64,000 bases of DNA from Medicago truncatula (lineage: Eukaryota; Streptophyta; Magnoliopsida; Fabales; Fabaceae), in NCBI RefSeq assembly GCF_003473485.1, contig NC_053049.1, positions 8,246,001-8,310,000 of the forward strand. The letters are read 5' to 3'. The translations under genes and the position numbers were made by a program. The notes under the pieces are model-generated. The model saw only the letters and a program-made list of their open reading frames with translations. It was not told the origin of the DNA and made no database searches. The number at the start of each line of letters is the position of its first letter. Positions within the stretch are counted from its first letter, which is position 1. Positions 18,563 to 28,690 of the stretch are shown in pieces.

Positions 18563-21500
18563 TTTTTTTTTAAGATGCAAAAATGAGATATATTAATACG
18601 GACACCGCAATTGTTACCGCACAAGATGTGCCCAACAATCACAAAAATGTCAGAGTCTAAGCAAAAATTAGAAACAAATCAGTCAATACCCAGACATAAA
18701 AGAGGGCTCGACCACCACTGATGAGTGCCAAAACTAAATACAACATTACTAGCCTTTAGCCACCACAACGAAGTTAATTTCACTTTATCTAGCAATTGAG
18801 GCACAGTACTATGTCTATTTCTAAAAAGCCTATCATTCCTTTCATTCCACAGCACCGAAACACAAAGCAACCAAATCAAGTGGAAGAAAGACCGTCGCCC
18901 TCTCGAACAACCTGCATAATGAATAAATTGCACAAAGTGATCTGAAGTTGATTGAGAGTCGACACCTACCACTCCTAACCAATGCCGCACCATCGGCCAT
19001 AATGCACCAAAAGTTGCACAGGACAAAAACAAATGAGTAACATCTTCGACAATCCCACATCCAGCAACACATAATCGCTCCTCCACAGATAGAATGCCAC
19101 GATTTGCCAAATTAAGTTTTGTAGGTAACCGATCCCTCAGTAGTCGCCAAGCAAGGATAGATACTTTGAGAGGGACCTGTTTATGCCAAATTAAGTCCAA
19201 ATTATGGTGTAATTGGGGCTACTCCTGTGATGTCAGCATGTCATAGACTCCACGTACAGAATACCCATCATCATGATTAGGTAACCAGAGCCATCTGTCT
19301 AACACTGATTCCTGCAAAGAAACTGTTAGTAACAAAGCCCTACACTCCTCTACCAACTCCTCCTCCCAAGCCCACAACCGCCGACGCCACCTCAACGCCT
19401 CCCCGCCCACATCCACCCCCAGCAGGAACATATTCCTAACTGAGATTGATTTGTGAACAGACAAGTCAAAAAGGCGCCTAAACCGGACACAAAGAGGAAC
19501 ATCTCCACACCAACAATCACGCCAAAAATCAGTATCTGCCCCATCTCCCACTCTCCTCCTAACACAAGACCCAAACCATCCCTCGCCACCCTCACCTATC
19601 CCATCTCTAATCCTCACGATCTCCCTCCACCACGAAGAACAACTCCGGCCCCCATCCTCCAAACCGCCATCCTCCACACCATACCTAGCCACTAACACCT
19701 TTCTCCACAAAGCATCCCTCTCCAATAACAACCTCCAACACCATTTACCCAACAAAGCAATGTTAAACTCCCTCAACCTCTTAACCCCCAACCCTCCATA
19801 CTCCTTCCTCATACTCAAAGTATCCCACCTAACCCAAAATATTTTTCTTTTTTCCTCACCCCCTCCCCAAAAAAATTTATTAAACAAAGATTCAATGGAA
19901 GAGATTATACCTGCCGGAGCTTTGAAAAAGGAAAGTGCATAGACAGGTAGAGCAGTCAGGACGGACTTTAGAAGAATCAAACGGCCACCGAAGGAAAGAA
20001 ACCGACTTTGCCAACCAGCCAATCTAGATTTAATACGGTTCACAACAGCTTCCCAAAACAAAAGTCGACGAGGATCGCCGCCAATCGAGAGCCCCAAATA
20101 GAGAAACGGGATTTTACCTACTTTGCACCCCAACACAGATGCCGCTTCTGACAACCACGAATCATTAATATTGACCCCTACCAGAGAACTCTTATGAAAA
20201 TTAACTTTCAATCCCGACATAGCTTCAAACAGAACAAGACCAGCCCTCAGCGCCCGCACATTAGCCCAGCTTTTATTCCCAATAAGAAGCGTATCGTCAG
20301 CGAACTAAAGATGAGACACAACCACCGGATCCGCACGCCCCACTCTATACCCCGAAAACATACCTGCGTCTACTAACGCTTTCATCAACACATTCAAACC
20401 TTCTGCTGCCAATAAAAATAAAAAAGGAGATAAAGGGTCACCTTCACGCAATCCCCGTTCAAGATGGAACTCATCAGTAGGACTTCCATTCACAAGGACA
20501 GAGGCAGTAGCGGTACCAACACATTCTTTTATCCACTTACGCCACACTACCGGAAACGACATACTCCCCATAACCTCATCAAGATACCCCCAATCAACAG
20601 AATCAAACGCCTTTTCAAAATCCACTTTGAACAACAGAAGTTCTTTCTTAAGTTTCCTAGCCTCATCTACCACCTCATTAGCGATCAGAATTCCATCAAG
20701 AATTTGTCTGTTTTTAACAAAAGCAGACTGAGCCTCGGACACTACACTCCCCATAACCTGCCTCAACCTGTTGGCTAGAATTTTCGCCAGAATTTTATAC
20801 ATGCTCCCCACTAAAGAGATAGGCCGAAACTCATTCAGAGATTGTGGACTTGCAACTTTAGGAATTAGGGCAATGAACGTAGAATTTATGCCTTTCGCTA
20901 ATTTTCCATTCCTATGAAATTCGGTTACAAATCGCACTAAATCTGTTTTTATCTCAGGCCAAAAAGACTTAAAGAAACCCAAGTTGAACCCATCAGGGCC
21001 CGGACTCTTAAAACTGTCACAATCCCACACTGCTGCCTTAATTTCATCCTCAGAAAAGGGTTTAGTCAACCCGCCCCTTTCAAGATAAGAGAGTTTCCGA
21101 AACTGGAGGTGTCCCACACCCGGCCGCTCCAATCTTGGATCAAGAAAATGATTTTTAAAATGAGAAAACACAGCTTGACGAACAGGTTGAACACCCTCCA
21201 CCACAACCCCGTCCACCGAAATCGAAGACAACGAATTAGTTCTTCTTCTAGCGGCTAAGACAGAGTGAAAAAATTTGGAATTAGCGTCACCATCCCGGAG
21301 CCAATTTAATCTTGACTGCTGCCAACAAATACTTGTATTAAGACGAGACAAAGAATGAATATCCGTCGAAATACCATGAAGTTCACCGAGTTCTTCCTCA
21401 GACAACTCCTCCTCCTCCCCTTTACTGTCTAAGGACGCTTGTCTGATCTTTAACTCAGCAATCTTAGACGGTAGATTATGCGTATTTGCAGCATGCCAGT

Positions 21501-22275
21501 CTTTCAGAGATACCTTCAGAAGTTTCAATTTTTCTTTAAGAACATGACCACCCCACCCAGACACCTGAAAAGAACCCCACTTTGCACGAACAAAATCATT
21601 ATAACCAGGCATATCTTGCCAACATTTCAGGAGACGCACCGGTCTCGGCCCCCAATTCTCTTCATCCACAGACAACACAATGGGACAATGATCAGATAAA
21701 CCTCTTAACTGAGCTATCTGAATGCAATTAGGCCACACCATACACCATTCTTCAGAGAGCAAGAACCTATCCAACCTACTCATCGAACGACCATCCCCCT
21801 TATACCAAGTAAACTTCCTCCCACTTAGCGGTAAATCAATCAAAACTCGATCTTCAATAAAATCATTAAAAGGTGCACAATCAGCTACCACCTGAGAACC
21901 CCTAACCGACCGCCTTTCTTCAACTGACCGCACAGTGTTAAAATCTCCACAAACACACACTTTATTATTACCTAAAGAAAGCAACCTCGAGGATAGTAAA
22001 TTCCACAACTCTTGTTGAGCACTCCGATTGCAAGGTGCATAAACATTAAAAATATAAAAATCCTCGTTAGAATTAATAAACTTGCCATGAATCATCAAAA
22101 AGTGCGCACCACGAATAGTTAACCAAACCTCCACCTCCAACCTATCCCAAATCGTAACCAGACATCCAGACGCCCCCACAGACGGACTATAAGAAAAACC
22201 ATGATTCGAAGGGCCCCACAGCGAAGTACAGAGAAAATCATCAATAACCTCCATCTTTGTTTCCTGAATACACAA
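18563..22275 (-). mobile_element. 5'-truncated L1-type LINE with 8-bp target duplication
   Basis: A 3713-bp minus-strand insertion. It ends in a short A-tail (T-run 18563-18572) and is flanked by GTTAATAG at 18555-18562 and 22276-22283, the start of the MITE into which it jumped. Target-site duplication, oligo-A tail and 5' truncation are the marks of target-primed reverse transcription. Confidence 0.85.
18679..22275 (-). pseudogene. LINE ORF2 polyprotein: endonuclease, reverse transcriptase, zinc-binding; two TAG stops
   Basis: One frame of 1199 codons is interrupted only by TAG at 20307-20305 and at 19221-19219. An apurinic-type endonuclease comes first (IQETKM at the truncated start, then CGDFNTVRS, MSRLDRFLLS, LSDHCPIVLS). 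Reverse transcriptase follows (FRPISLVGSMYKILAKILANR, FKVDFEKAFDSVDW, GLREGDPLSPFLFLLA, then FADDT after the first TAG). Next are the GLSIGGDPRRLLFW-type linker and an RT zinc-binding domain (IWHKQVPLKVSILAWRLL, DVTHLFLSC). The first TAG replaces the Q codon just before the catalytic FADD motif. So little decay over 3.6 kb implies a recent insertion. The start is missing because the element is 5' truncated. Confidence 0.9.
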
Positions 22276-23877
22276 GTTAATAGTGTTTTTGGCCCCCTAT
22301 AATATAGTGCACTTTTGGTTTTAGTCCTGTAGAATTTTTTTTTTAGATTCCACCCTTGAAAAATGAAGATTCTTCAGGATTGGCCACTCACCCCAATGAG
22401 TCAGCAGAATCTCCTACGTCGCAGCGACATGTCAATTTCTTTTCTTTTTTTTAATTTTTTTTTCATGCCACGTGTGTAAATGAACGCCACGTGGCATTTA
22501 TGATTTTTTTAAAATAATCAAAAATTTAAAAAAAAAATGGAAAAATTAATAATGATTAAAAAAATCTGGAAAAATTATAAATATAATTTTAAAAAACGTG
22601 AAATTTAAAAACGAAAAAAATCTTAAAAAATTAAAACAAAACCTGGAAATTTTATGAAAAAATTTAAAAATTCTGGAAAAATTAATAAAAATAAAAAATG
22701 ATTAAACAAATCTGGTAAAAAGGAAAATAATGAAAAAACACTATTAACCCAAAAACACTAATAATGAAAAAATTTGGGAAAAAAAAAATCTGGAAAAAAA
22801 TATTCGAATATTTTTTTCGAATATATATTGAAATTTTCGAATATTTTTCTCCAGAATATCATATTTAAAAGAACAAAATTTTGGAAAAAAAATTAATCAT
22901 ATTTAAAAAAACTAACTTTTCGAAAAAAATTATGGAAAAGATTTAAATAAAACTTCTTACTTTTGAGAATAAAAATATGAATTTTTTCCAGAATTTTTTA
23001 ATTTTATCGGAATTTAAAAAAATCTTAAAATTTAATTTTTTTTCTAAATATATTAATTTTTAGAAAATTTTAATATATATTAATCTTTTCCAGATTTTTT
23101 TTTTTTCCTGAATTTTTTCATTATTTTTCTTTTTACCATATTTTTTATTTTTATTAATTTTTCCAGAATTTTTAAATTTTTTCATAAAATTTCCAGGTTT
23201 TGTTTTAATTTTTTAAGATTTTTTCGTTTTTAAATTTCACGTTTTTTAAAATTATATTTATAATTTTTCCATATTTTTTTAATCATTATTAATATTTCAT
23301 TATTTTTTTTTTAAAAATTATAAATGCCACGTAGCGTTCATTTACACACGTGGCATGAAAAAAAAATTGACACGTCCCTGCCATGTAGGAGATTCTGCTG
23401 ACTCATTGGAGTGAGGGGCCAATCCTGAAGAATCTTCATTTTTCAAGGGTGGAATCTAAAAAAAAAAATTACAGGGGCTAAAATCAAAAGTGCACTATAT
23501 TACAGGGACCAAAAACACTATTAACCCATTAAAATTCAAGATGTCTGCGAGGTCAAAATTCAGGACTAGCATGGGTTAACTTTAAAATATTTTTAAGCCG
23601 TTGATCTAAAAAAAAAAGACGATTGAGATTAGGTGTCAACGAATCCGTTGATATTTGGTGTCAATGAATCCTAACTATATATATATATTGTATGTCGTGA
23701 CTATTTTATGTATATTATTATGATTTAGTGATTAATAATTCTCATATGAGTATTTTAGAAATAATATTGGTTATATGAGTATATATAATTAGTGGGGTGT
23801 AGATCATAAAATAAGTCTAATTAAGTGGGCTGAGTGATAGGAAAGTAAAACAATGGTTTAATTGTTATGGTTTAATG

Positions 23878-23909
<32 letters not shown>

Positions 23910-26790
23910 AAAATGGAATATATTACTAAAAAAACAGCGTAATTCACCCCGCACAAAGTGTGCTAAAGTGATGAATCCTCTAATATCTGTTACAACACCA
24001 TAGCACCTAAAAATAAAGATGCCACCACCTAAACATAAATGACGAAAACAACTTAAATCACACCCATACAAAAAAGGGGGTGTCTCCACCAATCGTAAAA
24101 GCCAAAAGAAATAGGCTCAACATTCGAAGATAGCCAGAGAAAAGAATTTAACTTAACTTTTTCAACAATATGTAACGGATCAATAATCGTATCAGAGAAG
24201 ACACGGTTGTTTCTCTCCTTCCATATTGCCCAAACACAAGCAAGCCAAATAACCTTAAAAAACACGTGAGTAGATCTAGGCAAACTCGCCAAGTGAGTAA
24301 ACTGAATATAATGATCCTTAATAGAACCTGGAGAAACAAAAGAAAACCCAAGTCAGTGACAAAGTAAAACCCAGACTCTTCCAAAAGATTCGCATCCAAT
24401 GAAGAGATGACCTGTCGTTTCTGATAAACCACACCCTCCAACACACACACTGTCGTTTGGTTGAAGAATGAGACGACACACCAAATTTGCTCTTGTAGGA
24501 ATTATGTCTTGTAGCATCCGCCAAGCAAAAAACGACACTTTTTTCGGAACTAATTTGTGCCACACATCAATAAAATTCTCATCAGTCAACTGTTCTTCAT
24601 AAGTTGTGAGAAAACGATAAGTCCCACCAACACTATATTCATGAACAGGATCTAGTAACCACCGCCAACGGTCATGAATATTAACCTGTAAAACAATGTT
24701 AACCAGCAAAGTGATACACTCCCTCATGCTCTCCTCCTCCCAGGCTAATAACCTCCGTCTCCAAACCCACCCATTGCCGCCCTCAACCCACCCCCAACGC
24801 TCGATATCTGCCACCGAACACTCCTTATGCACCGCTAAATCATAAAGATGACTAAATTGAATCTTTAAGGGTACTCCTCCTAGCCATTTATCAGTCCAAA
24901 AGAAAGTACTACTGCCATTTCCTACCTCCCTCCTAACATTACCATCAAACCAGTTATCTACTCCTGATCCCACCCCATCCCTCACCTTGCACAACATACT
25001 CCACCAACCAGACGCTTCTCTCCCTCCTTCCTGAATTGACCACCAACCTCCCCGTACCGTGCCTTTAAAACGCGATACCACAATCCTTCTTTGTCAATCA
25101 ACAACCTCCAACACCATTTTCCTAACAAAGATAAATTAAATTCACCTAACATCCGCACCCCCAAACCACCTCGATTCACAGGTAAACAAATAATATCCCA
25201 TTTAATCCAAGCAATTTTTTTAGAGACCTCACAACCCCCCCAATTTTTTTTTTAAAGTTCGATTCGATAGAAGAAATTATACCTGCAGGTGCCTTGAAGA
25301 AGGAAAGAAAATAAACCGGAAGAGAGGATAGGAAAAATTTCAGAAGAACCAAGCGATAGAAATTTATTATTCCACGACGACAATCTAGGAACAATTCGGT
25401 CCACAACCGGTTTCCAGAAACTAAGTCTTCTACTATCTCCGCCTATAGGTAATCCTAAGTACAAAAAGGGAATTGTACCAGTTTTACAGTTCAACACCGA
25501 AGCCGCTTCCACCAACCAATTATGAGAAATATTTACACCTGTCAACATGCTTTTATTAAACTTTACCTTCAACCCCGACACCTCTTCAAGTAATAGCAAT
25601 ACCACCCTCATAGTGCGAACATTCAACCAACATTTCTCTCCAATAATGATAGTGTCATCAACAAACTGTAAATGTGAAATTTTGACTTCACGATGAGTTC
25701 CAATACCATAAGCATTAAATAAATTTGACGACACCGCAACCTTCATCAAAACCTTCTGCCGCTAGTAAAAATAAAAAAGGCGACAAAGGGTCCCCCTGTC
25801 TAAGTCCCCTCTGAATAGGAAACTCTTCTGTCGGGCACCCATTGGCAAGAACCGAAGCAGTAGCTGTTCCAACACACTCCATTATCCACTTCCGCCAAAG
25901 TGTCGGAAAATTCATGTTAAGCATCACTGAATTCAAATAATTAAGATCTACCGAGTCATAAGCCTTTTCAAAATCGACTTTGAACAATAATAATTCTTTT
26001 TTCTGACGCTTTGCTTCATCAACAACCTCATTTGCAATAAGAATGCCATCAAGAATTTGTCTACCCCGCACAAAAGCTGACTGATTATCAGACACCACAT
26101 AACTCAAGATAGAACGTAAACGATTTGCAAGAACCTTTGCCAACACTTTATACATACAACCAACAAGAGAAATAGGTCGAAAATCACCAAGCTTCTGGGG
26201 ACTGGCCACCTTTGGAATTAGGGCAATAAAAGTGGAGTTGACACCCTTCGTCAGCTTCCCATTACGATGGAAATCGAGAAGAAATTTCATAAAATCATCT
26301 TTCAACTCATTCCAAAAATCTTTAATAAAACCAAGATTAATACCATCCGGCCCGGGACTTTTGAAGCTCTCACAATCCCACACAGCCTGTTTAACTTCAT
26401 CAACAGAAAAAGGACGAATCAAACTATCTGATTGAGCATAAGACAACTTCCGGAAATTTAAACCTTGAATTCCAGGTCGGCTACCCTCTGAAGCACGAAA
26501 TTGATTGGCAAAATGATTAAAGGCAGCCGCACGAATGTTCTGAACCCCTTCGACAAGTACTCCATCAACATGAATCAAGTGAAGAGAATTTCGACGCTGT
26601 CTGTTAGACATCATATTATGGAAGAATTTAGAATTTGCATCACCTTCTCTAACCCAATTCATCATCGCCTTCTGCCAATTCATACTAGTATGCACACATG
26701 ACAAGGAATGTAATTTGACAGACAACTCACGAATTTCATGAGTTTCTTCTTCCAATAAGTTGGACTCCTCCCCTTTATTTTATTTTTAAT
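23878..26790 (-). mobile_element. 5'-truncated, frameshifted L1-type LINE
   Basis: A minus-strand element with a long A-tail (T-run about 23878-23901). Its 5' limit is near 26775-26790, where reading frame KGEESNLLEEETHEIREL starts. AACAATTAAA (complement) occurs both beyond the tail and at the 5' side and might be the target duplication, but it is not directly adjacent to the tail. It is related to, and clearly diverged from, the LINE at 18563. Confidence 0.75.
24053..26775 (-). pseudogene. LINE reverse transcriptase and zinc-binding domain with several frameshifts
   Basis: Segments in order: 26775-25715 (RT fingers and palm: FRPISLVGCMYKVLAKVLANR, FKVDFEKAYDSVD, GLRQGDPLSPFLFLLAAEG); 25749-25252 (HLQFVDDTIIIG, GLPIGGDSRRLSFW), with the catalytic motif spelled FVDD rather than FADD; 25179-24982 and 25081-24353 (WCWRLLIDKEGLWYRV, DVWHKLVPKKVSFFAWRML); 24292-24053 (C-terminal IWKERNNRVF). 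At least three frame changes separate them. The endonuclease is absent. Confidence 0.85.
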
Positions 26791-26794
26791 TGTT

Positions 26795-27184
26795 GATTAA
26801 ACTAATTACAAACCCGTGCTTCGCACGTGTTGAATAATGTATTTTCTAAAATAATTGTTACAAAGAAAAAATGAGCAAATTAAGGAACATTGTCATTCTT
26901 AATAAATTTGAAAGGAACATTGTTATTTTTTAACTCTCTTTCTTGCACATAAAAATTCTATAAGTAACCAACATTTGTCCATTCTGTATGAGACCAACAT
27001 ATACACATGCTTGTGTGTGCAGCCCATTTGGATAGACATTTTGGAACTATAATGTAATGAAAAAATCTTTGTAATCACTTCTAGGCAATAAAAATATTGA
27101 ATATTTAAACAAAATATGTTAATTCTGCTGCAGAATAAATGACACATGCATTCATTTGACATTTTAAAGCTACATTGAATGAAT
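26795..27184. other. Intergenic stretch with a small GTGC hairpin
   Basis: CCCGTGCTTCGCACGTG near 26813 is a compact hairpin reminiscent of those at plant Helitron or MITE ends. I see no matching terminal sequence and no gene. Confidence 0.3.
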
Positions 27185-27568
27185 GGTTAATATGTCTTTA
27201 TCCCCTGTAATATAGAACATTTTTGGTTTTTCACCCTGTAAAATATTTTTGTTTTGATTTACCCCCCTAATAGGCCAAACAAAAATGAAAATTCCTTGAA
27301 AAAAAAAATTGGTTTTTGTTTGGTGATGAGTCAATTATATGTTATTCTAATATGCTTTTTAGTTTAGTTTTATTTAGATTTTATTTAGTTTTATATTAGT
27401 ATTATTTCCTTTTTAGAATAGTTTACTTTAAAATGCAATTTATTATATTTCAGGGAAGAATATTGGATGGAGAAAGTCTTGGAGCAAAAGAAAGGGATTT
27501 GGAGCAGATTGGACACAAAAATATGAAGATTGGGAAACAAAATATATCTCCCACAAGTCAGAAGCTTG

Positions 27569-27602
27569 GCACGGCCCGTGCTAGCCTTGGCACGGCCGTG
27601 CC
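27569..27602 (+). repeat. GC-rich palindrome pair in U3
   Basis: GCACGGCCCGTGC (27569-27581, palindrome around one central base) and GGCACGGCCGTGCC (27589-27602, perfect palindrome), 7 bp apart in an AT-rich LTR. The same pair is in every LTR and twice between the ORFs. Confidence 0.9.
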
Positions 27603-27720
27603 ACCCTCCAGATGCCTTTTGCTGCTTTTGCTTTGACTCCAAGCTATTCTATTTTGGCGCACAATCTACCGAGGAATATTCTAGGAATATACTTGCTTAG
27701 ATTTTAAGTCAATTGTGTAC

Positions 27721-27730
27721 TATAAATAGA
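27721..27730 (+). promoter_or_regulatory. LTR TATA box, element 1
   Basis: TATAAATAGA, followed by the start of R about 30 bp later. The RNA leader to the primer-binding site would be about 0.8 kb. The 3' LTR copy is at 34369-34378. Confidence 0.75.
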
Positions 27731-27982
27731 GTAGCTAGCCATCACTAAATATTCATCTTTACTTGGAATACAATAAGTGACAATTGCTTTTCAATAAAGT
27801 TCTTTTCCTTTCCTTTATTTTCCTGTCTTTCACTTTCATGCTTTCTCTCTTCTCCCCCATGTCTACGATGAACATGAGTGAGTAGACTTCTTCTTGTCTT
27901 GGGATTGTTGGATAAGTCTAAATGACATAATCCTAATCAAACCAAGCCCTAAGCCTTAATCTTATGTAACCCTAGTTTCTTA

Positions 27983-28287
27983 TCTGAATTCACCGTCTTA
28001 ACATGGATTAACCATTATCAAACTGTGGAAACGAAAGTGGAGGGTTTGATAATTGTTCGTCCATTATTCCAAATATCAATTCATAAAACGAAAGTGGAGC
28101 TTTGATATTCGAACAAGTGAATTCAGACAAGGATTGCAAAGTCAGCGAAATAGGCTTTGCAATCTTTGAGACACATAGTTTCGATCTTTAAGGGAACTAA
28201 TAGCAATCAAGTCAGCGAAATAGGCTTGGTTGTTAGAGGAACCAAAATCCAATAGTAATCAAGTCAGCGAAATAGGCTTGGTTGCTA
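27983..28287 (+). ncRNA. Structured 5' leader: five hairpins sharing a CGAAANNGG loop
   Basis: An outer helix TCTGAATTCAC (27983-27993) pairs perfectly with GTGAATTCAGA (28117-28127). Inside it are H1, stem 28014-28023/28044-28053 (10 bp), and H2, stem 28072-28079/28102-28109 (8 bp); both loops hold AAACGAAAGTGGAG. Next come H3, 28132-28141/28155-28164 (10 bp perfect); H4, 28201-28211/28225-28235; and H5, 28253-28263/28277-28287 (11 bp with two G-U each). H3-H5 have the identical 13-nt loop TCAGCGAAATAGG. The structure lies after the TATA box and before the primer-binding site, so it would be in genomic RNA. Function is inferred (packaging, dimerisation or translation control). Confidence 0.7.
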
Positions 28288-28568
28288 GAGGAACTTAAGA
28301 GAAACTGTCTTGAGAAATTAGGTCTAACATAACATTATAAGCTTATGGTTTCGGTTTGAGAAGGACTTGTTAATTAGATGAAACCAACGATCCCAAGGCT
28401 CTTTTATTATATTGCTTTCAACCGTTTAAAAAACCCCCAATCTACAATCTCTTCTCTCTTCTAATCTTCTCTAAAGATTAATTAAATTGAACTACTCCCT
28501 GTCGGAACGATACTCTTTTTACTACTTCGGTAAGACCGTGCACTTGCGGTTTTATCTCATCAAGTTTT

Positions 28569-28586
28569 TGGCGCCGCTGCCGGGGA
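28569..28586 (+). other. Primer-binding site (tRNA-Asp type)
   Basis: TGGCGCCGCTGCCGGGGA, six bases after the LTR. From memory it matches the complement of the plant tRNA-Asp 3' end with one mismatch (C for T), as in Athila elements. Confidence 0.8.
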
Positions 28587-28690
28587 GTAAACTAATTTGA
28601 TTAATTCTTTCTTTGTGATTAGAACTCTCTTCTCTTCTACTTTTCTTCCTTTTTTTTTTTACCACTAACTTCTTGGGTTCTCGGTTTCTT

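Larger units (their letters stand above)
18553..23527. mobile_element. Foldback MULE-like MITE, interrupted by a nested LINE
   Basis: The ends GGGTTAATAG (18553-18562) and CTATTAACCC (23518-23527) are inverted and flanked by the 9-bp duplication ATTAAAATT. The long right part (22284-23527) has arms beginning TGTTTTTGGCCCC and, on the complement, TGTTTTTGGTCCC. Both arms include GAAGATTCTTCAGGATTGG and ACGTGGCAT words. The centre is about 750 bp of A/T homopolymer-rich inverted repeat. Without the LINE the element is about 1.25 kb. Confidence 0.85.
27324..28562 (+). repeat. 5' LTR of Athila-type element 1
   Basis: 1239 bp, TGATGAG...CTCATCA. It contains a GC-palindrome pair in U3 (27569-27602), TATAAATAGA at 27721-27730 and the hairpin array (27983-28287) in presumed R-U5. 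Confidence 0.95.

Noticed and set aside
26813..26830. Helitron terminus
   Set aside because: CCCGTGCTTCGCACGTG can form a hairpin, but there is no CTRR-3' end or 5'-TC start that I can place.
27391..27642. Short open frames over the LTR palindromes (also at 34039, 41825, 48491)
   Set aside because: They appear in every LTR in identical form, cross the U3 palindromes and lack any recognisable protein. They are by-products of the repeat.
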